A DNA stretch of 64,000 nucleotides from Ectobacillus polymachus (GCF_048159605.1 NZ_JBLREB010000005.1:62001-126000), one strand, 5' to 3'. Counted from the stretch's first letter, positions 44,217-53,840 are shown. Numbers and translations are program-made. Notes: generated by a model not told the origin, from the letters alone.

Positions 44217-46454
44217 TTATTTTTCTGCTTTCTTTCTACGCAAGAAGAAAGCTCCGATTGCAGCAAGAACCGCTCCAATTCCTAACATACTATAAACAGT
44301 TGTTGCAGTATCAGGAAGCTGCTTGCTGCTAGTTGAAGGTGCTGTTGTACCATTATCGCTTGTCTTATCACTTGTGTTTGTTGGTGTAGGTGTATTTGTA
44401 TCTGAATTATTTGGTGCTGAAGTTTGTCCATCATTGTTATTATCGTTTCCTGAAGCTTGTCCACCATTGTTATTATCGTTTCCTGAAGCTTGTCCACCAT
44501 TGTTATTATCGTTTCCTGAACCTTGATTATTACCATTATCTAATGGTGGATTTTCTTGTGCTACTTGGTGAAGAATATTCCCTAGATTTAGATATCCAAC
44601 CATCCCTGCTTTGTCAATGCCTATATATTTATTAACTTCATCCTTTAACGCAGTAATACTAATAGCCGTAGGTTTATAGGTATCTAGTTCATCACCTGGA
44701 TGTTGGAAGTTACTCATAATATAAGAGAAACCGTTACGATCGTCTGCAACTTGTAAACCTGTAGCTTCCGCACCAGCTGGAACGGATAGAATACGAGACA
44801 ATTTCTTCGTATCGATATTATATGCCCATACAAAGTTATTAATATGTTTACCGCTATCTTCCCCAATAAACAAAGTTCTCATTTCTTCTGAATAACTTAG
44901 GTTATCAGTGTTTGCCACTTTATCTGGATTTGCCGTATTACCGTATGCATCAGGAGCAGCTAAATCTTCCCCAACTACTATTGCATTCATGGAAGTAGCA
45001 ACATAGTTACTTGCTATAGCATTCCCACTTTTATCCTTTTGTCCTGCTTGTAAATCCAGTTCATAAGTAGCGCCTGCATTAATTTTTGAAAGCTTAATAT
45101 CATCGGCTGGGTCCTTTCCTGCTCCATCAGCCATCCCTTTACTTACATCCGTAATAGCAATGTACAATTTATGATCCGTATTATTTGCTGTTACACCTTC
45201 CATTTTGTTAAACTCTGCAGTTGCTCCAAGATAGGCAGCATAGCGGCGTGATTCTAAGAAGGCAGCAGCTTTTTCCATACCTGGTTTTACTTTTAAATAT
45301 TCAACCTTATTGCTGTTTGCATATGTCTTAACAGGAGTAAAGCCTTCTTTTGCTGTATCTGATACTTCAAAAATATCGCTAAATTTAATACCAGTATCAA
45401 TGATTGCTTTTACTTCGCTGTCCGTTGCATGTCCAAGTTTAATCCATTCTAATTTACCGCTTCCGCCATTTTCTGTACTTGTTTGCTTGAATTTTGCTGC
45501 ATATAATGTACCAGCTGATAGATCTGCTTCTTTATCAGCTACATACATGAATAAAGTCGTATAAGAGCCGTCATCTCCAAAGAATGCAGTACGCTTATCA
45601 GCCATCACCTTCATTAGCTCATTTGATTTACGGCCAACACTATAATGCTTGACGATTTTGCTTGAACCATCAGAGTTAACCGTAACCTCTGGAATAAAGC
45701 CATAATAATATGGATTCGCTTTTGAATCATTCCCAAAGTGATATTGTGCAAATGATTTTACATTTGTTGGGTCTGTTGTAGCATTTGCTTCGAACGCACG
45801 TGCATCAGGCTCATACTCTTCAGAGCTTAAGTGGGTATTCCATGGAGTAAGGGAACCGTTACATGTAATCCATACACCATTTGCACTAGAAGTATCAACT
45901 TTAGAAGCCGATTCTAACTTCAATTCCCCTGTTTCCATATTTTGCTTTAGCTTAGAAACCGTTAAAGACGCAGGAACCTTTCCATAAGCAGAGCTACCTG
46001 AGTGATCGAGTGTTTGGTATTCATATTGTGTTACGAGAGAAAGAGAACCATCTGATTGAGGATTAAGCAAGCTGTTCGCATCTGGTGAATCGGAAATAAA
46101 CGGCACTACATCACCAGGTACACTCTTATCCATAATAGGGTTGCCAAATGCATCAATTGGTGTCCCTGCAGCAATTTTTACACCTTGATTTGTTGCAACC
46201 TTGTCATTCGTTTGGAAGAGTTTATTGTAAGACAGTGGTACTTCTTTAGTAGATCCATCAGAGTATGTAACTTTCACCTTTGCATTTGTTTGTACTCTAG
46301 CCATATCGGATATATTTGCCGGTGCATCCATGCCGATAAATTCAACATTTGTTACCTTCAAATTTGTTTGTGCATGAATAGAAGAAACAGCAGGAATCAT
46401 AAGTGATATTGTAGCTCCGATAGCCATCCCAGTAGACAATAACTTTTTTTTCAT
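44217..46454 (-). CDS. Cell-wall-anchored PhoX/DUF839-like protein with LPDTA sorting signal
   Basis: 745 aa. Sec signal peptide (about 1-29, cleavage after ...IHA), a DUF839/PhoX-like beta-propeller domain over most of the length (landmarks TPWNTHLSSEEYEPDARAFE, DKRTAFFGDDGSYTTL, AGTLYAAKF), then an Asn/Gly/Gln-rich spacer with three 11-residue repeats GQASGNDNNNG, a Thr/Ser-rich stretch, and a sorting signal LPDTA, hydrophobic helix and RRKKAEK tail. PhoX proteins are usually Tat substrates; here no twin-arginine is present. The sorting motif deviates from LPXTG in ending with Ala, as in substrates of class D sortases (LPNTA). Predicted phosphatase activity is by family only. Confidence 0.87.
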   Translation of the reverse strand: MKKKLLSTGMAIGATISLMIPAVSSIHAQTNLKVTNVEFIGMDAPANISDMARVQTNAKVKVTYSDGSTKEVPLSYNKLFQTNDKVATNQGVKIAAGTPIDAFGNPIMDKSVPGDVVPFISDSPDANSLLNPQSDGSLSLVTQYEYQTLDHSGSSAYGKVPASLTVSKLKQNMETGELKLESASKVDTSSANGVWITCNGSLTPWNTHLSSEEYEPDARAFEANATTDPTNVKSFAQYHFGNDSKANPYYYGFIPEVTVNSDGSSKIVKHYSVGRKSNELMKVMADKRTAFFGDDGSYTTLFMYVADKEADLSAGTLYAAKFKQTSTENGGSGKLEWIKLGHATDSEVKAIIDTGIKFSDIFEVSDTAKEGFTPVKTYANSNKVEYLKVKPGMEKAAAFLESRRYAAYLGATAEFNKMEGVTANNTDHKLYIAITDVSKGMADGAGKDPADDIKLSKINAGATYELDLQAGQKDKSGNAIASNYVATSMNAIVVGEDLAAPDAYGNTANPDKVANTDNLSYSEEMRTLFIGEDSGKHINNFVWAYNIDTKKLSRILSVPAGAEATGLQVADDRNGFSYIMSNFQHPGDELDTYKPTAISITALKDEVNKYIGIDKAGMVGYLNLGNILHQVAQENPPLDNGNNQGSGNDNNNGGQASGNDNNNGGQASGNDNNNDGQTSAPNNSDTNTPTPTNTSDKTSDNGTTAPSTSSKQLPDTATTVYSMLGIGAVLAAIGAFFLRRKKAEK
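44425..44523 (-). repeat. Three 33-bp tandem repeats in the spacer of the surface protein
   Basis: Unit contains CCACCATTGTTATTATCG and encodes 11 residues (GQASGNDNNNG); copies differ at one to two bases. Typical of slippage-prone wall-spanning spacers, so copy number may vary between strains. Confidence 0.8.
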
Positions 46455-46784
46455 ATTTTCGCCTCTTTTCTACATTTTTTATCAATTCCAATTTAATACC
46501 ATTAATGTTAAATAAATATACAATATGTGTTAATTTGTTATAAATTTAATAATATAGAAAATTTACAAAACGAATGAATGAACCTATTCATTTGTCATAT
46601 TTCTCCCTCTATTTAAGGTTAGTAGGGCCCAGGATGGGACTCATTTCTAAAGCATGCTAAGTCATTATTCGTGAGTATTTGATTCTTTTTTGATAAAATA
46701 AAAATCGATACGAAAACACATTAAAAAGTTATGGAATCATAGAAAATATGTACGATTTTTGTCACTTTTTCGCATGAACCACCA

Positions 46785-46793
46785 TGATATAAT
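46785..46793 (+). promoter_or_regulatory. Extended -10 promoter upstream of the DUF420 gene
   Basis: TGATATAAT (TGn-TATAAT) 65 nt before the ATG at 46858. No good -35. The rest of 46455-46784 is AT-rich with no gene or clear structure visible. Confidence 0.55.
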
Positions 46794-46857
46794 TGAATGG
46801 TTTATAGAAAGAATTCTCTTACGAAGAGAAAAATAACATTACATAGGAGGCTAATCT

Positions 46858-47406
46858 ATGAATAATGTGCAAAATGAGTCCCCTAACAATCGTAATTATA
46901 CGGCGTTTGTCGTAACTCTTTCCGTTGTTGTAAACGGAATTATACTATTACTATTCTTTGGCCCTTTCGGTCATAAGGGGACAGTAAACTTTGATTTGAC
47001 AATCTTGCCGCAAATGAATGCCATTTTCAACAGCTTTACATTCGTATTCTTACTTTCAGCTTTATACTTTATTACAAGAAAAAACATAAAGCTCCATCGC
47101 CGCTTTATTCTAGCAGCATTTACAACAACATTGCTTTTCTGTATTTCCTATTTAACACATGCATACTTAGCACCACCTAGCCATTACGGCGGCGACGGAT
47201 TTCTACGTTATTTCTATTTCTTTATCTTAATCACTCACAGTTTTTTAGCAGCGATCATCGTGCCACTTGCTCTTTTCTCTCTAATCTGGGGCTGGACCGG
47301 TCAACTTACAAAGCACCGTAAAATTGTAAGATGGACTATGCCGCTCTGGTTGTATGTAAGCTTCACAGGCGTACTTGTATATTTACTAATGGCGCCATAT
47401 TATTAA
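46858..47406 (+). CDS. DUF420 family membrane protein (YozB/CtaM-like)
   Basis: 182 aa, five membrane helices, DUF420 family. Conserved: LPQMNAIFNSFTFVFLLSALYFITRKNIKLHRRFILAAF and LRYFYFFILITHSFLAAIIVPLALFSL, with the KHRKIVRWTMPLWLYVSFTGVLVYLL C-terminus. The conserved His residues suggest metal or heme contact; relatives (CtaM) take part in cytochrome oxidase maturation. Start ATG 46858 with AGGAGG upstream. Own promoter and terminator. Confidence 0.9.
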   Translation: MNNVQNESPNNRNYTAFVVTLSVVVNGIILLLFFGPFGHKGTVNFDLTILPQMNAIFNSFTFVFLLSALYFITRKNIKLHRRFILAAFTTTLLFCISYLTHAYLAPPSHYGGDGFLRYFYFFILITHSFLAAIIVPLALFSLIWGWTGQLTKHRKIVRWTMPLWLYVSFTGVLVYLLMAPYY

Positions 47407-47458
47407 TTTTTTTAATAAATTTACACGTTTCGCATAATGCAAAACGTACTTATTGCAA

Positions 47459-47498
47459 AAAAGCTGTCTCAGAAGTCGATTTCAGAGACAGCTTTTCT
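47459..47498 (+). terminator. Intrinsic terminator after the DUF420 gene
   Basis: AAGCTGTCTC / GAGACAGCTT with a 14-nt loop followed by TTCTTCTTT. Confidence 0.85.
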
Positions 47499-47705
47499 TC
47501 TTTTAGACCCGAGCTCGGGCTCCCCTCTTACGTTAATCACTTTAGCAAATCAGCTCTTGCACCTAAAATGACAAAATGATTTCTATTCACTATACTATTG
47601 GATATAGTCAGTCGAATAGTATGCTAACCATTCCTTGTATAACATTTCTCAAAAGTTTGATGAAATAGCAGGTACCAGTAAAGAAATTTAGAAAGGTGAG
47701 TGCAG

Positions 47706-48875
47706 ATGGAGTATGTAAATAACCGATATCATACAGCTTCAGTTAAATGGGACGGATTAGAAAACATTTTTGGTGTATCTGATGTCTTGCCAATGTGGGT
47801 AGCGGATATGGATTTTTTATCTCCAGCACCTATTATAGAAGCCTTAAAGAACCAAGCAGCACACGGAATTTTCGGGTATACGCTTCTAACAGATTCTTAT
47901 TATCATTCCATTGTAAATTGGATGGAACGACGGCATAGCTGGAAAATAGATAAGGATTGGATCGTATACTCCCCTGGTGTTGTTCCTGCATTGAGCTTTA
48001 TAATGCAGGCATTTACAAATCCAGGTGACAAAGTCATCATCCAAACTCCCGTATATCCTCCTTTTCATTCGGTTGTAAAAGATCAGGGATGTGATCTTAT
48101 TGTCAATCCACTTCGTTTTCAAAACAGCACCTACGAAATGGATTTTGATGACTTAGAAGCAAAAATCGATAAGAACGTGAAGCTTTTCATACTTTGCAGC
48201 CCGCATAATCCGATTGGCCGTGTTTGGACAAAAGAAGAGCTAACAAAATTAGCCGATATCTGTGTACGCCATAACATTTTAATCGTTTCAGATGAAATTC
48301 ACGCAGACCTTGTCTATGAAAAGCATGCTCATACACCACTTGCCATGATTTCAGAAGAGATCAAAAATCAATCCATTATCTGCACAGCACCAAGTAAAAC
48401 CTTTAATATTGCAGGCTTACATAGCGCAAATGTCATCATTCCAAATAAAAAATTAAGAACGAAATTTTCTAATATGATCCAGCGATATCATCTTGGCTCC
48501 ATTAGTCCATTTGGCTTAGTTGCAACAGAAGCAGCTTATAACGAAGGCGAAGAGTGGCTGGATAATTGCTTGCAATATATGAAAGAAAATATCGATTATG
48601 TAGTAGATTACATCAACAAGAATATTCCCGAACTTCACGTCACCATTCCCGAAGGTACTTATTTACTATGGATTGATTTTCGCAATCTTGGAATGGAACC
48701 AAAACAACTAGCAGAATTTCTCTTAAAAGAGGCAAAACTCGCCTTAAGTGACGGCAGCTCATTCGGTAAAGATGGCGAGGGGTTTATGCGCATGAATATT
48801 GCTTGTTCGCATGAGATTGTTGAAAAAGCAATGAGACAACTGAAAACAGCGGTTCAGAATCGAATGAGTGAGTAA
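47706..48875 (+). CDS. patB: PatB/MalY-type PLP-dependent cystathionine beta-lyase/aminotransferase
   Basis: 389 aa, fold-type I PLP enzyme that cleaves C-S bonds of cystathionine or related thioethers. Landmarks: LPMWVADMDFLSPAPI near the N-terminus, SPHNPIGRVWTKEEL, SDEIHADLVYEKHAHTP and the PLP lysine in TAPSKTFNIAGL. The ATG at 47706 follows AAAGGTGAG with good spacing; GTG six nt earlier is less likely. C-terminal GEGFMRMNIACS is typical. Single gene. Confidence 0.93.
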   Translation: MEYVNNRYHTASVKWDGLENIFGVSDVLPMWVADMDFLSPAPIIEALKNQAAHGIFGYTLLTDSYYHSIVNWMERRHSWKIDKDWIVYSPGVVPALSFIMQAFTNPGDKVIIQTPVYPPFHSVVKDQGCDLIVNPLRFQNSTYEMDFDDLEAKIDKNVKLFILCSPHNPIGRVWTKEELTKLADICVRHNILIVSDEIHADLVYEKHAHTPLAMISEEIKNQSIICTAPSKTFNIAGLHSANVIIPNKKLRTKFSNMIQRYHLGSISPFGLVATEAAYNEGEEWLDNCLQYMKENIDYVVDYINKNIPELHVTIPEGTYLLWIDFRNLGMEPKQLAEFLLKEAKLALSDGSSFGKDGEGFMRMNIACSHEIVEKAMRQLKTAVQNRMSE

Positions 48876-48922
48876 ATTTGTGAAAATGATTTTTAAGAAA
48901 GTTTTTGTAGGAGGTACTTATT

Positions 48923-49729
48923 TTGGCCGGCAATTCTCAATTGATTAGTAATAAAGCACTACAGCTGTTAAATAAAGAAGAAGGATATGACGTTGACTTC
49001 AAGCGAGATATGAAGGGTCTGAAGCCAGAAGATTTAGTATCGTTTGCGAATTCCCCCTTTGGCGGTACGATTCTTGTCGGAGTAGATGAGTATACAGATT
49101 TAAATGGACAACAACGCGGGAGCATATACGGATGTGCCATCGGTGATAAAGAAAAGCTATCCATTCTCTCAAAAGCAGGTGAATGTCGCCCTCCTGTAGG
49201 CCTTGAAGTATTTGTTGAAAATGAGGATACAGACAAACCGTTTTATCGTATAGAAATTCCTAGCGGTCCATATAAACCGTATTGTACAAACAAAGGAATC
49301 TATCAAATTAGAGGTGACGGGAGGAATAATCCGATTACCCCTGAGAAACTGTTAGATATGTATTTAGAGTTACAAGGTAGCGCGTTTATAGAGCGTTTTA
49401 AGAATGCAACGAAAGAATTAAATGATGATTTACACGAGACGAAATCGCAAGTAAGCATCTTAAACAATAATCTTATTAGTATTAAAGACAAATTAGATCA
49501 AGATATGAAAGGAATATGGGAAGATCTAGAAAATTTCAATCAAAGAATCCATGGTCAATTAGACGATATTTCCTATATTGCTGAAAATTCGAGTAGCCAT
49601 CCTGACAATGCGGTTTCAAAATCACAAAATATAGCCTCGAAACTTAATTCATTAGCAAATCAAATGACTGAAGTTGTAGAAGCCGTTAACGTCCTACGTA
49701 AATATTTTGAAACTGAAAGAAAAGATTAG
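48923..49729 (+). CDS. AlbA_2/Schlafen-like DNA-binding domain protein
   Basis: 268 aa. N-terminal AlbA_2 domain (about 10-145): DVDFKRDMKGLKPEDLVSFANSPFGGTILVGVDE, then FYRIEIPSGPYKPYCTNKGIYQIRGDGRN. The C-terminal third (about 150-268) is helical and probably coiled coil, with no catalytic motif. TTG start with AGGAGGT 7 nt upstream. AlbA_2 proteins bind nucleic acid and often act as regulators. It sits at the edge of the surface-glycan locus; a link is not shown. Confidence 0.82.
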   Translation: MAGNSQLISNKALQLLNKEEGYDVDFKRDMKGLKPEDLVSFANSPFGGTILVGVDEYTDLNGQQRGSIYGCAIGDKEKLSILSKAGECRPPVGLEVFVENEDTDKPFYRIEIPSGPYKPYCTNKGIYQIRGDGRNNPITPEKLLDMYLELQGSAFIERFKNATKELNDDLHETKSQVSILNNNLISIKDKLDQDMKGIWEDLENFNQRIHGQLDDISYIAENSSSHPDNAVSKSQNIASKLNSLANQMTEVVEAVNVLRKYFETERKD

Positions 49730-49744
49730 AATCTGAAAAATCCA

Positions 49745-49784
49745 AAAAATGCCATCATAAAAAGTATTATGATGGCATTTTTAT
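49745..49784. terminator. Bidirectional terminator
   Basis: AAATGCCATCATAA and TTATGATGGCATTT, about 14 pairs with T-runs on both strands, between convergent genes. Confidence 0.88.
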
Positions 49785-49786
49785 TT

Positions 49787-51187
49787 TTACTGTATAGCTT
49801 TCTGACAAATTCTAAGCATAAGCAAGATGTTCTCCTGAAAGTCCTTGCTTTCTTTCTCCATGTTGGCGGCAATATAGGTAAGATGCTCAATCGCTGCGGT
49901 AAAGTTTTTTTGGATGATATAAATAACTGCTGCATTATACCTTGCCATAAGCGATGAATGGTATATAGATAGAATATTAAGATATATCCCTAACGCATCC
50001 TCCATACGATTTTTTTCGTATAATTCATTTCCATGCTCTAGCTCTATATTTATGATATCCTCATCAGTTAATTTTAGATTGGATTCCTTCTGTACGAACT
50101 GCTTTATTCTTTCAGATACAGCCCGTGCAGTTTTCTCCCAAGTAAAGGTAGATAAAATATGCTGGCTGGCTTTTTGTCCTTTCTCCTTTACTTGTGTACG
50201 ATTTTCATAGACAACTCGCATAACCTGCTGTAAATCGTGAACATCAATTGAAAGCCACCATGGATAATCAACTGTATTAAGAGTACCTACTTTTTTCTCA
50301 GGTAAATTAACTTCCTTTGAGGAAACAAAGAATGCTGTTTCTTCCGTACAAAAATCTTGGCATGACCCTTTATCTGGGACAATCACCGGAGTACCGCATG
50401 CCATTGCTTCTGCAATAGGCAAACCAAATCCCTCACCCCTATATGGATGAACCAAGCAATCACACGCTTTATACAGTCCTGCCAGCTCTGCTTCCGAAAA
50501 CTCCTTATCCATATATACAATACGAGGATTCTTTGGATCAGATATAGTCTCAAGGATTACTTTCTCAAGCGTTATTCCCTTATAAACAGATTGGGTCCCC
50601 GTGTCTTTAATAAACAAGCAAACATCATCATCTGCAGTAAATTCTTTAAGATAGGCCTCAAGCAAAATATCGATTCCCTTCCGTCCAATTGTTCCTCCGA
50701 CAAATAGGAACCGAAAGGAAGACGTTTCTAAAGATAGCGGTTCAACACCAGTATGAAATACGTTTTCGTCTACGCCAAGTGGAATCACATGAATTTTGTT
50801 TTCAGGAATACCGCTGCGTATGTAGCTTTCCTTGTTGTATAAGCTATAAACCCAGATTTCGTCTACCCAATATTTCATAGGGATATACCACTCTCTATAA
50901 ATTGCTCCAAATTCCCATGGTTGCATACAAATCCAATGCCTGCTTTTTGGATCCGACCAATCGGGCGGCCACTGGTGGATAACGGTAATGTCCGATTCAG
51001 GAAAAGGCAAAAATTCCTTCGTTTCACTGAAAGATCGGAGAAATGGTATTTCTGTCGCAGGTATCTTCTTTCTTAGGTTGATAAAATACTGACTAAGATA
51101 CTTACAAATATTCTTGTTTACAATCGCGAGACTATGAACTGCAAATTGAGAACCAACCCAGTTTATTTTGAGAGTATCTGTCTTCAA
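49787..51187 (-). CDS. Glycosyltransferase family 4-like with C-terminal TPR region
   Basis: 466 aa. GT-B fold enzyme: Rossmann-like N-terminal half, then RFLFVGGTIGRKGIDILLEAY (about 175-195) and the nucleotide-sugar motif HPYRGEGFGLPIAEAMACGTPVIV (about 265-288) with EGFGLPIAEAMA. From about residue 375 two helical repeats resemble TPRs (GNELYEKNRMEDALGIYLNILSIY, ARYNAAVIYIIQKNFTAAIEHL). Cytoplasmic; probably decorates a protein or lipid acceptor bound by the TPRs (inference). First gene of the glycan locus, divergent from the GT2 gene. Confidence 0.87.
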   Translation of the reverse strand: MKTDTLKINWVGSQFAVHSLAIVNKNICKYLSQYFINLRKKIPATEIPFLRSFSETKEFLPFPESDITVIHQWPPDWSDPKSRHWICMQPWEFGAIYREWYIPMKYWVDEIWVYSLYNKESYIRSGIPENKIHVIPLGVDENVFHTGVEPLSLETSSFRFLFVGGTIGRKGIDILLEAYLKEFTADDDVCLFIKDTGTQSVYKGITLEKVILETISDPKNPRIVYMDKEFSEAELAGLYKACDCLVHPYRGEGFGLPIAEAMACGTPVIVPDKGSCQDFCTEETAFFVSSKEVNLPEKKVGTLNTVDYPWWLSIDVHDLQQVMRVVYENRTQVKEKGQKASQHILSTFTWEKTARAVSERIKQFVQKESNLKLTDEDIINIELEHGNELYEKNRMEDALGIYLNILSIYHSSLMARYNAAVIYIIQKNFTAAIEHLTYIAANMEKESKDFQENILLMLRICQKAIQ

Positions 51188-51339
51188 GCGGTATCCTCCT
51201 CAAGTTCATCATATGGTTCCTTTTTCACTCACCCATTATATGGAATACGGTTTGGTAAGTTTCCAAAAAATCACTTTTGCCTAGTTCGTTTCATACTATA
51301 GAAAATGATTTTAATAATGTATAAGGAGGAAGGAAACAA

Positions 51340-52542
51340 ATGGACTTTCGAAGTCTGTCGTTGTGTATGATCGTAAAAGATGAAGAAAAGTATATTGGAA
51401 ACTGTTTAAAAAGTATACAAGGGGCAGTGGACGAAATCATTATTGTAGATACAGGATCTTCAGACCGAACGGTTGAAATCTGCAAATCATTGGGAGCTAA
51501 GGTTTTCGAGTTTCCCTGGAACGGAAGTTTTTCAGCTGCCCGTAACTATGGATTGGATCGTGCTACAGGAGACTGGATATTATGGCTGGATGCAGATGAG
51601 GAAGTAGATTCTTCAGATGTGTATAAGTTGCGTGATGTTCTATACTCCGATGACAATATTTTATCCATACACTTAGTTAATTATTATGGTGAAGAACCAG
51701 ATTCAAATAATACATTCGATGTTGCTCATACTCGCCTTTTCAAAAATCATAAAGGCTTTAAATTCATGTACGATATCCATGAAATGCTCAATATTAATGA
51801 CATTCTTCCCGAATCGGAGACGATTCAAATCAAAATTGCGCCCATTAAAGTATATCATTATGGGTATTTGGATTCTGTGAATAAAAATAAAAAGAAATCT
51901 GAACGAAACTTGAGTATGCTAGAAGAGTCTCTTAAACAACAGGACCACAACCCTTGGACTCATTATCATATTGCAAGTGAATATTACAATATAAAAGAAT
52001 ATAGTAAGTCGTTTGATCATGTCAATCGTGCCATTTTAGATTTCCTAAAACAGCTCCACACACCTCCTGCTTTAATATATAGATTAAAGTATGCCATATT
52101 AATTAGTTCTGGGAGCATTGAAGGGGCATGGCCCAGTATCGAAAAGGTGACGTTGCTCTATCCAGATTATGTAGATTTACATTTTTATAAAGGAATAATC
52201 TTATTTTTCAAAGAATGGTACACAGAAGCGATAAAAGTGTTTAATCACTGCCTCGAAATGGGTGAAGATAATTTGCAATACCTTACCTTAAAGGGGGTAG
52301 GTAGCTTTCAAGCTTTGTTTTATAAAGGATGCTGTCTTGAACAACTGGGACAGATTGAGGAAGCTGCAATATGTTATGCAAAGGCCGCTAGTCTGTCAAA
52401 CACATTTGTTTCACCTGTAGATGCCTTGCACAAGCTGATAAAAGAGCATCAAGACCTTTTCGGAGAATTAGCAGAAGACTGTGATGATGAAACTCTAATA
52501 ACAACAGTGTTATCTAGAAATACTCCTAAAAATAAAACATGA
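51340..52542 (+). CDS. Glycosyltransferase family 2 with C-terminal TPR region
   Basis: 400 aa. GT-A enzyme: LCMIVKDEEKYIGNCLKSI (about 7-25), IIVDTGSSDRTVEI, ARNYGLDRATGDWILWLDADEE with the DxD-like motif. From about residue 190 the protein is TPR-like helices (HYHIASEYYNIKEYSKSFDHV, YKGIILFFKEWYTEAIKVFNHCLE, FYKGCCLEQLGQIEEAAICYAKAA). SunS-type and adhesin-modifying GTs have the same architecture, so protein glycosylation is plausible. RBS GGAGGAAGG upstream of ATG 51340. It precedes three small-protein genes on the same strand; P1 starts 82 nt later. Confidence 0.88.
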   Translation: MDFRSLSLCMIVKDEEKYIGNCLKSIQGAVDEIIIVDTGSSDRTVEICKSLGAKVFEFPWNGSFSAARNYGLDRATGDWILWLDADEEVDSSDVYKLRDVLYSDDNILSIHLVNYYGEEPDSNNTFDVAHTRLFKNHKGFKFMYDIHEMLNINDILPESETIQIKIAPIKVYHYGYLDSVNKNKKKSERNLSMLEESLKQQDHNPWTHYHIASEYYNIKEYSKSFDHVNRAILDFLKQLHTPPALIYRLKYAILISSGSIEGAWPSIEKVTLLYPDYVDLHFYKGIILFFKEWYTEAIKVFNHCLEMGEDNLQYLTLKGVGSFQALFYKGCCLEQLGQIEEAAICYAKAASLSNTFVSPVDALHKLIKEHQDLFGELAEDCDDETLITTVLSRNTPKNKT

Positions 52543-52564
52543 TAAAAATAGCTTCAAAGCCGTG

Positions 52565-52576
52565 TCATTCTTTAAG
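52565..52576 (+). promoter_or_regulatory. Conserved upstream motif of small-protein gene 1
   Basis: TCATTCTTTAAG, 60 nt upstream of the start codon. Genes 2 and 3 have TCATTCTAAGAG and TCATTCCTAGGT at 59 and 58 nt. Candidate promoter -10 or operator. Confidence 0.4.
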
Positions 52577-52624
52577 GGTAATCAATACAATGTAATTGAA
52601 ACTGAAAGAAAGAGAGGTGATATA

Positions 52625-52933
52625 ATGTCTTTCCCAAATATCCCTAATGTTACGCCAACTATTTCCCTTTCTACAGCACAGACGATTCCATTACTTTTAG
52701 CTTCCATTGCATTTGAAGAATTAGCTCTCGCTCATATCGTTAATGCTGAAGCAGAGAAAATTCAATTTGTTCTTGGAACATTGACTCCGACTAGAAACAC
52801 GTTTACTCCTACATTCGTTACCCTATCCAATCTGCTTGATGTAAATAAATCTGTTCAAACAACTCTTCGTGATGTCATTAAGAAGGAAATGTTACTTCAA
52901 TTTAAATTTGAAAATATCCTTGATTTGCTTTAA
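52625..52933 (+). CDS. Small helical protein of the NAEAEKIQ family, member 1
   Basis: 102 aa, soluble, no signal peptide. Pattern: N-terminal MSFPNIPNVTPTIS, a helix LASIAFEELALAHIVNAEAE followed by KIQFVLGTL, a variable Thr/Pro linker (about 53-65), then helix VTLSNLLDVNKSVQTTLRDV and KKEMLLQFKFENILDLL. The start ATG 52625 with AGAGGTGATATA upstream is shared by all three copies. Nearly identical to members 2 and 3, and related to member 4 at 60.8 kb. I recall similar small proteins in many spore formers, with no function known to me. Confidence 0.85.
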   Translation: MSFPNIPNVTPTISLSTAQTIPLLLASIAFEELALAHIVNAEAEKIQFVLGTLTPTRNTFTPTFVTLSNLLDVNKSVQTTLRDVIKKEMLLQFKFENILDLL

Positions 52934-53044
52934 GGAAACTTATACCTTTAGGTAGCTTCTATCACCTCTGTTTCTAGAGTTATTTGCAAAGATTGCTGTC
53001 ATATCTAGCTATGAAGTTCGAATTTTCAATACATTAAAAAACCT

Positions 53045-53092
53045 TAGCCTCCCTGTTCATCATACTAAAACATGATGAATGGGGAGGCTTTA
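53045..53092 (+). terminator. Terminator after small-protein gene 1
   Basis: AGCCTCCCTGTTCATCAT / ATGATGAATGGGGAGGCT, about 17 pairs, followed by TTTATTT. Confidence 0.85.
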
Positions 53093-53224
53093 TTTCATAA
53101 AGCTGTAATATTGTTGCAAAGGCTGCTAGTTTTCAAGCACGACCATGATGATGAAACCTTTATCACCCACAGTCTTATATAAATAAAAAATAACGAGTGA
53201 TAGAAAAAGGGTATACAAGCCGTC

Positions 53225-53236
53225 TCATTCTAAGAG
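53225..53236 (+). promoter_or_regulatory. Conserved upstream motif of small-protein gene 2
   Basis: TCATTCTAAGAG, 59 nt before ATG 53284, preceded by AAGCCGTC as in gene 1 (AAGCCGTG). Confidence 0.4.
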
Positions 53237-53283
53237 GACAAGTAATAAAATAAATTGATACTAAAAGAAAGAGAGGTGATATA

Positions 53284-53658
53284 ATGTCTTTCCCGAATAT
53301 TCCTAATGTTACACCAACTATTTCCCTTTCTACAGCAAAGACGATTCCATTACTTTTGGCTTCCATTGCATTTGAAGAATTAGCTCTCGCTCACATTATC
53401 AATGCTGAGGCTGAGAAAATTCAATTTGTTCTTGGTACATTGACTCCTACTCAAAACACATTTACTCCTCAAAGCACATTTAATCCTCTAAGCATATTTA
53501 ATCCTCAACATAATCCTCCAGTCGTTACACTATCCAATCTGCTTGAGATAAATAAATCTGTTCAAAGAACTCTACGTGATACCATTAAGGAGGAAATGTT
53601 ACTTCAATTTAAATTTGAAAATGTCCTTGATTTAATATCCATTACTCCATTACCTTAA
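53284..53658 (+). CDS. Small helical protein of the NAEAEKIQ family, member 2
   Basis: 124 aa. Same N-terminal MSFPNIPNVTPTISLSTAKT, helix with FEELALAHIINAEAEKIQ and C-terminal helix ending FENVLDLISITPLP. The linker is longer than in members 1 and 3: PTQNTFTPQSTFNPLSIFNP, made from about three imperfect 18-bp repeats (ACATTTA-TCCTC-type units at 53457-53510). The linker is the part that varies between copies, as with an exposed or modified segment. Own promoter-like motif and terminator, so each copy is a separate unit. Confidence 0.85.
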   Translation: MSFPNIPNVTPTISLSTAKTIPLLLASIAFEELALAHIINAEAEKIQFVLGTLTPTQNTFTPQSTFNPLSIFNPQHNPPVVTLSNLLEINKSVQRTLRDTIKEEMLLQFKFENVLDLISITPLP

Positions 53659-53751
53659 GGAAACTTCTATCCCCTGTTTCTAGAGCTATTTACAATAGGC
53701 TACTCTTATAACAATGAGATTCTATTTTATTACGGTATAAAAATCCACTTG

Positions 53752-53798
53752 CCCTTCCTGTTCACCATACGAAGCGTGAACAGGAAGGGTTCTTTTTT
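53752..53798 (+). terminator. Terminator after small-protein gene 2
   Basis: CCCTTCCTGTTCAC / GTGAACAGGAAGGG, perfect 14-bp stem followed by TTCTTTTTTT. Confidence 0.9.
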
Positions 53799-53840
53799 TC
53801 ATAAATGAGACAAATAAACTTGTACGTAAAAATAATTGTA

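Noticed and set aside
44282..44536. ORFs opposite or out of frame within the Asn-rich repeat region
   Set aside because: They arise from the tandem repeats in the real surface protein gene and have no ribosome site.
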